Part shown: positions 1 to 8,065 of the stretch, in pieces
How the letters are laid out: every line of letters starts with the position of its first letter
Position numbering within the stretch: the stretch's first letter is position 1
Made by a program: the position numbers and the translations under genes
Notes under the pieces: generated by a model
Databases searched by the model: none
The model's input: only the letters and a program-made list of their open reading frames with translations
What the model was told of the DNA's origin: nothing
From: CAZGRP01 sp964527995
GTDB lineage: Bacteria; Zhuqueibacterota; Zhuqueibacteria; Oceanimicrobiales; CAZGRP01
DNA: 64,000 nucleotides
NCBI GenBank assembly: GCA_964527995.1
Contig: CAZGRP010000019.1
Location: 1 to 64,000, forward strand
Reading direction: 5' to 3'

Positions 1-209
1 TTCCTTGACTTTGAGGCAGTTTCTCATGTTCTTTAATGTATAGGGCTGTTCGGTACCATCGCCGAGCGACTTGGGGCCGACGCCGCCTCGCCGGCTGTGC
101 TGGAGCGGCAGGACTCGCATGACAGACCTACGCGGGTCGTATGGTTGGCGCCCAGAGCTACGACCCTTGAACCGCAGACCGGTAACGACAGTAAGCAGGG
201 AGAACGAAG

Positions 210-392
210 ATGGCCGTAAAAGATGTTGCCAAAACCGTGATCGACACCCTACCGGATGAGGTGACTATGGACGAGATCATTCACGCGCTCTACGTCAGGG
301 CGAAGTTCGACCGTGGCGAGAACGAGATCTGGCAGGGGAAGGGGGTTCGACACGAAAAGGCAAAAGAGAGATTGCAAAAGTGGCTAAAGTGA
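210..392 (+). CDS. Type II antitoxin-like protein
   Basis: A 60-residue protein with the look of small RelB/addiction-module antitoxins: an acidic N-terminal helix (LPDEVTMDEIIHALYVR) followed by a basic, charged C-terminus of the kind that wraps the toxin. A GGGAGA Shine-Dalgarno lies 6 bases before the ATG. The last codons overlap the following toxin gene, which begins at an internal GTG, the usual translational coupling of antitoxin and toxin. Expected role: bind and neutralise the ParE/RelE toxin and autorepress the operon. No DNA-binding fold can be proven by eye. Family assignment comes from length, sequence style and partner, not from an alignment. Confidence 0.7.
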   Translation: MAVKDVAKTVIDTLPDEVTMDEIIHALYVRAKFDRGENEIWQGKGVRHEKAKERLQKWLK

Positions 393-697
393 TCTGGTCG
401 CCCACCGCCCTGGAGGATATCGACCTTATCGCCGAATACATCGCCCGCGATTCCGTCCCTCGGGCACGTCTGTTTGTCGAGAGATTGATCCAGGCCACCG
501 ACCGGCTGCAGGAGTTTCCGCAATCGGGCAAAATCATCCCCGAAATCCGTGACCCAACCTGCCGTGAAATCATCTATGGGTCCTTCCGCATCATGTACCG
601 ACTCGCCCCTCGTTGCGCGCCCGTGTTCCGTTCCGGGCCTCCAACACGGAAGGGCGCAGTGGTCACTTCGTGGTTATCCATTCTGCATTTCGCGTAA
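380..697 (+). CDS. ParE/RelE-family toxin with an aberrant C-terminus
   Basis: Residues 1-75 read as a ParE/RelE toxin: VIWSPTALEDIDLIAEYIA at the start and REIIYGSFRIMYRL in the core beta-hairpin. After MYRL the protein departs from the family. ParE proteins normally finish within about 20 residues with a hydrophobic strand and a conserved HGxR-type tail, whereas this one runs into a low-complexity Pro/Arg-rich segment. A frameshift or recombination near position 600 is likely, so the toxin may be inactive. GTG start, overlapping the antitoxin by 13 bases. The pair sits at the edge of the conserved block and was probably acquired. Confidence 0.6.
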   Translation: MAKVIWSPTALEDIDLIAEYIARDSVPRARLFVERLIQATDRLQEFPQSGKIIPEIRDPTCREIIYGSFRIMYRLAPRCAPVFRSGPPTRKGAVVTSWLSILHFA

Positions 698-862
698 AGG
701 GAGACGTCAGGAGGGGAATTCGAGGGCATTGGAAGCTGAGGCGGGTCGCCGGCACCCGGGAGGGCCCAGGCGGTCTATCGAGACTATCCCCAATGCCGGA
801 ACGTCAGGAATTCAAAAACTCCCTACAAGCAGTCAAACACAGCACATCTCTCGCCATCCCCC

Positions 863-2290
863 TCACCACTTCCCATTCTGCAGGTACTCGTCGATCGCCT
901 TGGCCGCCCGGCGGCCGGCCCCCATCGCCAGAATCACCGTGGCCGAGCCGGTGACGATGTCGCCGCCGGCGAAGACACCCTCCTTCGATGTCCGCAACGT
1001 CTCCGGTTCAGCCTCGATATAGCCCCATTTGTTCGTCTTCAGGTCCGGCGTGGTCGATTGCACCAGCGGGTTGGCGCTGGTACCGATGGCGATGATGACC
1101 ATCTCCATCGGCAGCACGAATTCCGAGCCCTCGATCGGCACCGGCCGGCGCCGGCCCGACTCGTCCGGTTCGCCCAGCTCCATCTTGATGCACCTGACCG
1201 CCTCCAGCCAACCAGCTTCGTTGCCGAGAAACTCCACCGGGTTGGTCAGGGTCATGAACTGGACCCCCTCCTCCTTGGCGTGCTTGATCTCCTCATCCCG
1301 CGCCGGCATTTCGGCGTCGGAGCGGCGGTAGATCAGGTAGGCGTTTTTCGCCCCCAACCGCAGCGCCGTGCGGATGGCGTCGAGGGCGGTGTTGCCGCCG
1401 CCGACCACCGCGACGTTCTTGCCCCGGCAGTCGTAAACCGGTTCATCATACTCGGGGAAGCGGTAAGCCTTCATCAGGTTGACACGGGTCAGGAATTCGT
1501 TGGCAGAATAGACGCCGTTCAGATGCTCGCCGGGAATATTCATGAATCGCGGTAGCCCTGCTCCGGTGGCGACAAAGACCGCGTCGTACCCTTCCTCGTT
1601 CATCAGCTCGTCGATGGTCACGGTCTTGCCGACAACGACGTCGGTCTGGAACTCCACCCCCATCTGGCGCAGGTTCTCCACCTCCTGGCGCACGATCTCC
1701 TTGGGAAGCCGGAACTCCGGAATGCCGTACACCAGGACGCCGCCGATCTCATGCAGCGCTTCGAACACTGTGACTTCGTGGCCTCTTTGGACCAGTTCGC
1801 CGGCAGCGCTGAGACCCGCAGGTCCACTGCCGACAATGGCTACTTTCTTGCCTGTCTTCGGGGCGTTTTCAGGCAAGCCAACCTTGCCGACCTTGAGTTC
1901 GTAGTCAGCAACAAAGCGCTCCAGATAGCCAATGGCCAGAGGCTCGAAGCGCTTGCCCAGGATACAGGTTCCCTCGCACTGATCCTCCTGCGGACAGACG
2001 CGACCGGTGATCGCCGGCAACACGTTGTCTTCACGGATCTTCGCCGCTGCGGCCAGGTAGTCGCCGGCAACGACCAGGTCGACGAAATCCTTCACCTTCA
2101 CACCGACCGGACAGCCGCTGACGCAGGTGGGGTTGGCACACTGCAGGCAACGCAGCGCCTCCCTCTTGGCCAACTCGATGTCCAGGCCGAAGTTGACTTC
2201 CTCGAAGTTGTGACTTCTTTCCTTTGGTTCCTGCTCCGGCATTTTTTGCCGGGGGATCTTGACGCGCTCTTTCGGGTTGAGTGGATTCAT
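863..2290 (-). CDS. nfnL: NfnL-type large subunit of NADH-dependent ferredoxin:NADP+ oxidoreductase
   Basis: A 475-residue flavoprotein of the glutamate-synthase-beta-chain family. The N-terminal iron-sulfur domain carries Cys48, Cys51, Cys56 and Cys60 plus Cys99, Cys105 and Cys109. An FAD-binding GSGPAG motif lies near residue 154, an NADP-binding GGGNTA motif near 290, and a final FAD motif (GVFAGGD) near the end. The gene directly upstream encodes the NfnS-type partner and there is no glutamate synthase large subunit, so the electron-bifurcating Nfn complex (2 NADPH + NAD+ to or from NADH + 2 reduced ferredoxin) is the best call. Cytoplasmic. The ATG has no strong Shine-Dalgarno; a degenerate intergenic repeat abuts it. 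Alternative: a generic GltD-like subunit. Confidence 0.88.
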   Translation of the reverse strand: MNPLNPKERVKIPRQKMPEQEPKERSHNFEEVNFGLDIELAKREALRCLQCANPTCVSGCPVGVKVKDFVDLVVAGDYLAAAAKIREDNVLPAITGRVCPQEDQCEGTCILGKRFEPLAIGYLERFVADYELKVGKVGLPENAPKTGKKVAIVGSGPAGLSAAGELVQRGHEVTVFEALHEIGGVLVYGIPEFRLPKEIVRQEVENLRQMGVEFQTDVVVGKTVTIDELMNEEGYDAVFVATGAGLPRFMNIPGEHLNGVYSANEFLTRVNLMKAYRFPEYDEPVYDCRGKNVAVVGGGNTALDAIRTALRLGAKNAYLIYRRSDAEMPARDEEIKHAKEEGVQFMTLTNPVEFLGNEAGWLEAVRCIKMELGEPDESGRRRPVPIEGSEFVLPMEMVIIAIGTSANPLVQSTTPDLKTNKWGYIEAEPETLRTSKEGVFAGGDIVTGSATVILAMGAGRRAAKAIDEYLQNGKW

Positions 2291-2370
2291 ATGTCAGGTA
2301 TCGGTTGTCAGCTGTCAGTAACAAACGGGAAATAGAAACTGGAAATTGGAAACGAGCCGCAATCAGTCGA
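2291..2370. repeat. Degenerate intergenic repeat (GGAAATTGGAAA type)
   Basis: AT-richer spacer directly before the nfnL start codon with short tandem-like units (GAAACTGGAAATTGGAAA and GTTGTCAGCTGTCAGT). Its first 12 bases, ATGTCAGGTATC, recur at 7919-7930 in the spacer before the por fusion gene. The rest of the 304-base nfnS-nfnL spacer shows no recognisable gene or terminator. Confidence 0.55.
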
Positions 2371-2594
2371 ATCTGTAAAGAAAAAGCAGAAGTTCGGCGC
2401 CATTGACATGGGTGCCCAACTGATGAAGACTGCCAACGGTTGCTGTACATGGTAGCAGCCACATCTGGAGGTTTGAGCTTGCTATGCTCTTTTTCCAGAT
2501 AATCATTGTGGTGTTCAATCCGTTGACCGCTTTTGTCCGTTTGGAGACAGGTTGTAGCACGACACGCTTGTACTGCCAAAAGCTAACCCTTTCC

Positions 2595-3500
2595 TCAGCT
2601 TGCCGCCATTCGGGCGACTTCCGGATGCTGTTCTTCGAGCTTGCAGAGCTTCTTGACCAGCTCCAGGTCCCTCTCGGGATGCTGCAGGAATTGCTCCAGC
2701 GCCCGGCGCTCGGCGTCAAGATACTGGGCGTTGCGCTGGGCCAGAATGTGGAAATCGACTTTGTGCGCATCGAACTCGGGGCCGTCGACGCAGGCGAACT
2801 GGCTGCGGCCGTCGACGATGACGCGGCAGCCGCCGCACATGCCGGTGCCGTCGACCATAATCGAGTTGAGACTGACGACGGTGTGGATGCCGTGCGGCCG
2901 CGTCGTTTCGGCCACGGCACGCATCATCGGAATCGGGCCGATGGCGAGCACGAAATCGAGCCGCCGGCCGGCCTCGATCAGCTCCTTGAGCGGGTCGGTG
3001 ACGAAGCCCTTGCGGCCGTAGGTGCCGTCGTCGGTGGTGACGTAGACCTCGTCGCTGATGGCACGGATCTCATCCTCCAAAATGACCAGCTCCTTGCTCC
3101 GCGCACCAACAATAGAGATGACGTGGTTGCCGGCCTGCTTCATCGCCACCGAAGTGGGATAGGCGATGGCCGTGCCCACACCTCCACCGATGACGACCAC
3201 CGTGCCGTAGTTCTTCACCTCGGACGGTTTGCCCAGAGGTCCGACCACGTCGAGGATGTAGTCGCCGGCCTCCAGGCTGTTCATCAGTTTGGTGGTCTTG
3301 CCGATGCCCTGGACGATCAGAGTGATGGTGCCGCTCTCCAGGTCCGAATCAGCAATGGTCAGCGGGATGCGCTCGCCGTGCTCGTGGATGCGCACGATGA
3401 CAAACTGCCCCGCCTGCCGCTTCTTGGCAATTCGCGGCGCCACGATCTCGAACTTCTTGATGTCGGGCGCCAGAAACTCGGCTTCAACAATCTTGAACAT
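2595..3500 (-). CDS. nfnS: NfnS-type small subunit: FAD/NAD- and [2Fe-2S]-binding oxidoreductase
   Basis: Ferredoxin-NADP reductase family protein (sulfide dehydrogenase/DHOD electron-transfer-subunit type), 301 residues from the ATG chosen. FAD-binding barrel with the RIPLTIAD motif (about residues 50-57), an NAD-binding region with GGGVGTAIAYP (about 109-119), and a C-terminal [2Fe-2S] cluster segment (MCGGCRVIVDGRSQFACVDGP). Partner of nfnL, forming the flavin-based bifurcating transhydrogenase that balances NADH, NADPH and ferredoxin. The start matches the family N-terminus (MFKIVEAE), but a GGGAGA Shine-Dalgarno sits 6 bases before an in-frame TTG at 3518, so a start 6 codons upstream is also plausible. 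Confidence 0.88.
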   Translation of the reverse strand: MFKIVEAEFLAPDIKKFEIVAPRIAKKRQAGQFVIVRIHEHGERIPLTIADSDLESGTITLIVQGIGKTTKLMNSLEAGDYILDVVGPLGKPSEVKNYGTVVVIGGGVGTAIAYPTSVAMKQAGNHVISIVGARSKELVILEDEIRAISDEVYVTTDDGTYGRKGFVTDPLKELIEAGRRLDFVLAIGPIPMMRAVAETTRPHGIHTVVSLNSIMVDGTGMCGGCRVIVDGRSQFACVDGPEFDAHKVDFHILAQRNAQYLDAERRALEQFLQHPERDLELVKKLCKLEEQHPEVARMAAS

Positions 3501-3739
3501 TTTGTCGACGGTCCGCAATGGGTTCTCCCTTTGATTCGTGTTGCGTAGCACGTGTTGCATGTGCGACCGGGCTCGACGCGGGGGAGGGCTCCGTCCCACT
3601 GACCGCAGGCCGGCCTTGGCAGCGCCTGTCGGCGACACCGCACGCCCGTGTGACCCACTCTCTTAAACCCGGCCCCACGGACGGCAGATCCAAAACGGTT
3701 CAGTTACCGATCTCGTCGCGGGCCCTGCAGAGGGAGCGC

Positions 3740-3976
3740 TCAACTGCGACGTCCCGATTCAGGCGCGCCGGCGTCTCGGGCGGCTGCGGATCTTCCGGTC
3801 ACAGCATGCTGGGCGATGGTGCAGGTCCGCAGGGCGTAATCCCGGAAACAGAGAAATTCGCCGAAGGTTTCGACGTAGCCCGTTCCGCAGCGCACCGCCT
3901 GTTCCTCACCGCGAGGGCACGGTGCCTCGAGCAGGGGACAACTGAACAGATCTCTCAACAAGTCGCCTTCTGGCAT
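3740..3976 (-). CDS. Small cysteine-rich hypothetical protein
   Basis: A 78-codon reading frame between porB and nfnS with an ATG preceded 7 bases upstream by AGGGG. It holds five cysteines in its first 60 residues (FSC, APCP, VRCG, FLCF, RTCT), a spacing that could bind metal or an Fe-S cluster, then a low-complexity tail. I recognise no family. Its place inside an oxidoreductase operon and its GC-rich third positions argue it is real. It starts just downstream of the scaffold gap that removes the end of porB, so the true spacing to porB is unknown. The 240 bases between its end and nfnS contain nothing I can name. Confidence 0.45.
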   Translation of the reverse strand: MPEGDLLRDLFSCPLLEAPCPRGEEQAVRCGTGYVETFGEFLCFRDYALRTCTIAQHAVTGRSAAARDAGAPESGRRS

Positions 3977-4006
3977 GACGACCCCTTGTTTGCGTTCATG
4001 AAGCAG

Positions 4007-4106
4007 NNNNNNNNNNNNNNNNNNNNNNNNNNNNNNNNNNNNNNNNNNNNNNNNNNNNNNNNNNNNNNNNNNNNNNNNNNNNNNNNNNNNNNNNNNNNNN
4101 NNNNNN
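4007..4106. other. Assembly gap of 100 N
   Basis: Exactly 100 N, the usual placeholder for an unknown distance. It removes the C-terminus of porB. Any translation running through it is an artefact of the arbitrary length. Confidence 0.99.
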
Positions 4107-4935
4107 CCTGAATGCGGGCATAGTCCTCCGGGCGCAGATAGCGGAAACGTCCCTGGCGCTTGAAGTATTCTTCCACCGGCAGCCCCTTGGGTTCCACGTT
4201 GATGGTGTACACCTCGCCATCCTGCACCTCGTAGAGAGGAAAAACCCTCGCGTGCACTGCCAGGCGCGCCAGCTCGATGGTCTGGTCGGAAGCTGATTTC
4301 CAGCCCGGTGGACACGGCGACAGCAGGTGGATGAAGCGCGTGCCGCGGATCGATCTGGCCTTCCGGAGTTTGCGCATGAGGTCGTCGGGGAACGCCACCG
4401 AGGCCGTGGCCACGTAGGGGATACGGTGCGCCGCCATGATCTCGGTGATGTTCTTCTTCGGCCGATCCTTGAGGAAACCCTCCGGCGTGGTCGTGGTCCA
4501 GGCGCCATAGGGCGTGGCGGAACTGCGCTGGATGCCGGTGTTCATATACGCTTCGTTGTCATAGCAGATGTAGATGAAATCCTCGTTGCGCTCGGCGGCA
4601 CCCGAGAGCGCCTGCAGGCCGATGTCGAAGGTGCCGCCGTCACCGGCCCAGGCCACGACGGTGACCTCCTCCTGGCCCTTCATGTCGAGCGCCGCCCGCA
4701 GACCCGAGGCCGTTGAAGCTGCGGTCTCGAACGCCGTATGATAGAGCGCCACTTTCACCGCCGAGTACGGAAACGGACCGGCGATAATCGACCAGCAACT
4801 GGCCGGCACAACCAGCATCGTCTTCTCACCCAGCGCCTTCAGGGCAAAGCGCATGGCCAGACTGCCGCCGCAGCCGGGGCAGGCCAGGTGTCCCGGATAC
4901 ATGTGGTCCAATTCGGGAATCTCGAAGTTCTTCAT
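4107..4935 (-). CDS. porB: 2-oxoacid:ferredoxin oxidoreductase, beta subunit (3' end lost in gap)
   Basis: Thiamine-diphosphate-binding beta subunit of a pyruvate/ketoisovalerate:ferredoxin oxidoreductase. 276 residues are visible before the gap; the family is usually about 300, so only a short tail is missing. A CPGCGG motif at residues 19-24 and the TPP/Mg motif GDGG...DNEAYMNTG (about 98-133) are intact. The start codon overlaps the porA stop as ATGA, implying coupled translation. With porA, porG and the fusion subunit it would oxidatively decarboxylate a 2-oxoacid with CoA to acyl-CoA, CO2 and reduced ferredoxin. Pyruvate versus branched-chain oxoacid specificity cannot be settled by eye. 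Confidence 0.9.
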
Positions 4936-6134
4936 GACGCCGCCACCTTTGCGGTTCTCTTTTTCATCGTCTCCACGGTTCGCTTCTTCAGTCCTACCCA
5001 GATGATATCCTCCTCCGGCTGGTCATGGGTCAAGGTGAAGTCGATCACCTGGTTGATCGTCTCCGGCGTGATGTCGCGGCCACCGAGTCCGGCGATAAAA
5101 CCAAAGAGTGCCGGGGCGTTGCGGTGGCCATAGAGGGCCGACTTGATCTCTGAGTAGAAGATGCCGCTGTGGCCGAACGAGATGTTGCGGTCGATGACGG
5201 CCACCTTGGGGACACCCAGAAGCGCCCGTTGCACCGCGGCGAACGGAAAGGGCCGGAATACACGCATCTTCACCAGGCCTATTCTTTCGCCGCGGGCCCG
5301 GCGTTCGTCGATCACCGTGCGCGCCGTGCCAGTGATGGTTCCCGAGGTCACCAGCACCAGCTCGGCATCCTGGGTGTGGTAGGATTCGAGCAGTCCGTAG
5401 CGCCGGCCGAACTTCCGGGCAAAGTTGCGGCCCTCGACCTCGATCACCTCCAGGGCACGTTCCATGTCCTGCTGGATTTTGTAACGTAGCTCGTAGTAAG
5501 CGTCGGGGGCCACCAGCGAGCCAAAGGCGTGGGGATCGCTGACGTCCATCTTCAACTTCGGCCGGTACGGCGGCAGGTATTCGTCCACCAGCCGCTGGTC
5601 AGGCACGTCGACCGGCTCGTACGTGTGGGACAGGAAAAAGGCGTCGAGCACGATCATCATCGGCAGCATCACCTGCTCGGCAACCTTGAAAGCCTGGATC
5701 GTGGTGTCCAGCACCTCCTGGTTCGACTCGCAGTAGATCTGCATCCAGCCGGTGTCGCGTTGCGCCAGGCTGTCGGTCTGCTCCGACCACACCGACCACC
5801 CCGGTCCCATGGCGCGGTTGACGTCGGCAAGCACGATCGGCAGCCGGCTGCCGGCGGCCCAGTGCAGCATTTCGTGCATCAAGGCCAGCCCCTGGGACGA
5901 AGTGGCTGTGAAGGCGCGGGCACCCCCTGCCGAGGCACCGATGCAACTAGCCATAGCCGAGTGTTCGGATTCCACCTTGATGAACTTCGCCTTCAGCTCG
6001 CCTCGGGCGCACAGCTCCGAAAGCTCTTCGACGATCTGCGTCTGTGGTGTAATCGGATAGGCGGCGATCACCTCCACCCGCGACAGGCGGGCGCCGTAGG
6101 AGACGGCGTGATTTCCCATCAATACTTTTTTCAT
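4932..6134 (-). CDS. porA: 2-oxoacid:ferredoxin oxidoreductase, alpha subunit
   Basis: A 400-residue alpha subunit. It starts MKKVLMGNHAVSYGARLSRV with the family motif AAYPITPQTQIVE (about 24-36) and continues through the pyrimidine-binding domain (ESEHSAMASCIGASAGGAR) and the transketolase C-terminal domain. The ATG is preceded by GGGAGG and lies one base from the stop of the upstream fusion gene. An earlier in-frame start would give about 97 residues that merely shadow that gene. Forms the catalytic alpha/beta core with porB; cytoplasmic and oxygen-sensitive by family. Confidence 0.93.
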   Translation of the reverse strand: MKKVLMGNHAVSYGARLSRVEVIAAYPITPQTQIVEELSELCARGELKAKFIKVESEHSAMASCIGASAGGARAFTATSSQGLALMHEMLHWAAGSRLPIVLADVNRAMGPGWSVWSEQTDSLAQRDTGWMQIYCESNQEVLDTTIQAFKVAEQVMLPMMIVLDAFFLSHTYEPVDVPDQRLVDEYLPPYRPKLKMDVSDPHAFGSLVAPDAYYELRYKIQQDMERALEVIEVEGRNFARKFGRRYGLLESYHTQDAELVLVTSGTITGTARTVIDERRARGERIGLVKMRVFRPFPFAAVQRALLGVPKVAVIDRNISFGHSGIFYSEIKSALYGHRNAPALFGFIAGLGGRDITPETINQVIDFTLTHDQPEEDIIWVGLKKRTVETMKKRTAKVAAS

Positions 6135-6135
6135 C

Positions 6136-7896
6136 TCAGGCTCCCTCCCGCACCATGCTGATGGCGTTGCGGGGGCATTCGTACGCACAGATCCCGCACC
6201 CTTTACAGTAGTCGTAGTCGATTCGGTAGGCACCGTCGCCGTTGCGCAAAACGGCCAAATCGGGGCAGAACACCAGGCAGTTGTCGCACTGGTTGCAGAC
6301 CCCGCAGTTGAAGCAGCGTGCCGCCTCGGCCAGCGCTGCCTGGGCGGAGTAGCCGAGATTGACCTCGTCGAATCCGCGTATCCGCTGGCCGACGTCGCGC
6401 TCGGGCATCGGGTGCCGGCGTTCATGCTCGAAGTAGTCCGTGTTCAGATTCTCGAACTTCACCACTTCGGTCAGGTCCACGGCAGGCTCGCCATCCTCCT
6501 CGACGTAGCGCCGCATCGACAGGCCGTCACGCCCGCCCACTTTCAGCCGCTGAAGAACGGGGCGTGCATCCTCCCCCTTCAGATAACAGTCGATGGCGAT
6601 CGCGGCACGCTTGCCCGAAGCCACCGCGTTCACCACCGTGCGCGGCTGGTCCACTACATCACCACCGGCATAGAACCCCGGAAGCCGGGTGGCGCCGGTG
6701 TCGTCGATGGGCACCAGATCGTTATGGACGGCCAGCTCATCCGGCGCGAAGCCCAAATCGGCCACCTCCCCGATGGCGGCAATGACGGTGTCGACCGGAA
6801 GCCGGAACTCGGATCCCTCGATCGGGATCGGCCGGCGCCGACCGCTGTCGTCGGGCTTGCCGAGGCGCATTCGCAGGCATTCGATGCCGGTCACTTTGTC
6901 GCCTTCGCTGAGAACGCGCACCGGGGCGGCCAGAGGCAGCAGCTCGATGCCTTCGCGCAGAGCCTCCTCGATTTCATCTTCGATCGCCGGCATCTCCTTG
7001 CGCGACCGCCGGTAGACGATCTTCACCTCGCTGCCGAGCCGCAAGGCCGAGCGCGCTGCGTCCATGGCTGTGTTGCCGCCGCCGATGACAGCCACCTTCT
7101 TTCCGAGCGCCACCGTCTCACCGCTGTTGATCTTGTGCAAGAGTTCGATGCCGGAGAGCACCCCGGGCAACTCCTCCCCAGGGATGCCGAGGCGGCGACT
7201 GCGGTGAGCGCCGGTGGCGAGAAACACCGCATCGAAGCGCCGCAGCTCCTCCACCGACACGTTGTCGCCGAGGCGGGCGTTGGTCAGCAGAACGACGCCG
7301 AGGTCGCGCAGGCGCTGGATCTCGCGCTCCAGAATGTGTTTCGGCAGGCGGTATTTGGGGATGCCGTAGCGGAGGACGCCGCCCGGCTCGAGCATCGCTT
7401 CGAAGATGGTCACGCGATAGCCAAGCCGGGCCAGAAAGTAGGCCGCAGCCAGTCCCGCTGGTCCGGAGCCAACCACCGCGATCCGCTGACTCTTGCTGCC
7501 GGCCACCGGCTTGACCGACAGGCCGCGGTTCAGCCCATAGTCGCCCACAAAGCGCTCGATGTTGTGGATGCCGACCGCATCGTCGAAGTGGAGCCGGTTG
7601 CACGCCGCCTCACACGGATGGTAGCAGACCCGCCCCAGAATGGCGGGAAACGGGTTCTCCCACAGGATCCTCTCCCAGGCCTCGTCCAGCTTTCCCTCCG
7701 ACAGCAGGACCATGTAAGCCTCCACATCGGTCCCGGTCGGGCACCCTTCGATGCACGGCGCCGTCTTGTTGTGATAGACCGGTCGCACGTACTTCCAGGT
7801 GCCGGTACGGTTATAAAGCGTCGTGCCCAAGGAGACGGGCATCAAGGGCATGTCCTCGACGCCCCGGAATTCGATTCGCCTTGTCTTCGTTTTCAC
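6136..7896 (-). CDS. Flavoprotein-ferredoxin fusion: GltD-like NAD(P) oxidoreductase with C-terminal PorD-type 2[4Fe-4S] domain
   Basis: About 586 residues. The N-terminal half is a GltD/NfnL-like module: an Fe-S segment (APCIEGCPTG), FAD motif GSGPAG and NAD(P) motif GGGNTA. The C-terminus is a double [4Fe-4S] ferredoxin domain (CFNCGVCNQCDNCLVFCP and CKGCGICAYECP) that replaces the separate delta subunit. It lies between porG and porA, so it is very probably the electron-exit subunit of the complex, letting electrons from oxoacid oxidation pass to a flavin and NAD(P) as well as to free ferredoxin. GTG start chosen because AAGGAGGG lies 7 bases before it; a second GTG one codon upstream is also possible. 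Confidence 0.85.
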   Translation of the reverse strand: MKTKTRRIEFRGVEDMPLMPVSLGTTLYNRTGTWKYVRPVYHNKTAPCIEGCPTGTDVEAYMVLLSEGKLDEAWERILWENPFPAILGRVCYHPCEAACNRLHFDDAVGIHNIERFVGDYGLNRGLSVKPVAGSKSQRIAVVGSGPAGLAAAYFLARLGYRVTIFEAMLEPGGVLRYGIPKYRLPKHILEREIQRLRDLGVVLLTNARLGDNVSVEELRRFDAVFLATGAHRSRRLGIPGEELPGVLSGIELLHKINSGETVALGKKVAVIGGGNTAMDAARSALRLGSEVKIVYRRSRKEMPAIEDEIEEALREGIELLPLAAPVRVLSEGDKVTGIECLRMRLGKPDDSGRRRPIPIEGSEFRLPVDTVIAAIGEVADLGFAPDELAVHNDLVPIDDTGATRLPGFYAGGDVVDQPRTVVNAVASGKRAAIAIDCYLKGEDARPVLQRLKVGGRDGLSMRRYVEEDGEPAVDLTEVVKFENLNTDYFEHERRHPMPERDVGQRIRGFDEVNLGYSAQAALAEAARCFNCGVCNQCDNCLVFCPDLAVLRNGDGAYRIDYDYCKGCGICAYECPRNAISMVREGA

Positions 7897-7918
7897 CACG
7901 TGCCCTCCTTGAGGAGAG

Positions 7919-8065
7919 ATGTCAGGTATCAGAAAATGGGGACCAGAAATTGGAAATTGGGCCACACAATCCGCAGTCCGCAATCCGAAATCTGCGACCA
8001 ACCGCCTTCTCCCATCTTGCATCGCCCATCTTCCGACCTCCATCAACCATCAACCATCAACCACC
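7919..8065. repeat. Degenerate intergenic repeat cluster between porG and the fusion gene
   Basis: Begins with the 12-mer ATGTCAGGTATC also found before nfnL. Then come GAAATTGGAAATTGG units, a run of AATCCGCAGTCCGCAATCC-type units, and three copies of CCATCAA. The last part (8043-8065) overlaps the end of porG and supplies its final Val-Val-Asp-Gly codons. Confidence 0.6.

Noticed and set aside
1..209. Tail of another gene at the left edge
   Set aside because: A frame ending FLDFEAVSHVL at base 36 could be the end of an upstream gene, but 11 residues are too few to support a call; nothing else is visible before the antitoxin.
863..2290. Glutamate synthase small subunit
   Set aside because: Sequence family fits, but no gltB is present and the upstream gene is an NfnS-type FAD/[2Fe-2S] subunit, so the Nfn assignment is preferred.
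3955..4106. Continuation of porB across the N gap into the frame after it
   Set aside because: The 100-N length is arbitrary, so frame continuity is accidental; the sequence after the gap does not resemble a PorB tail.
8043..8065. CRISPR-like tandem CCATCAA units
   Set aside because: Units of 7 bases without spacers; part of the degenerate intergenic repeat class.
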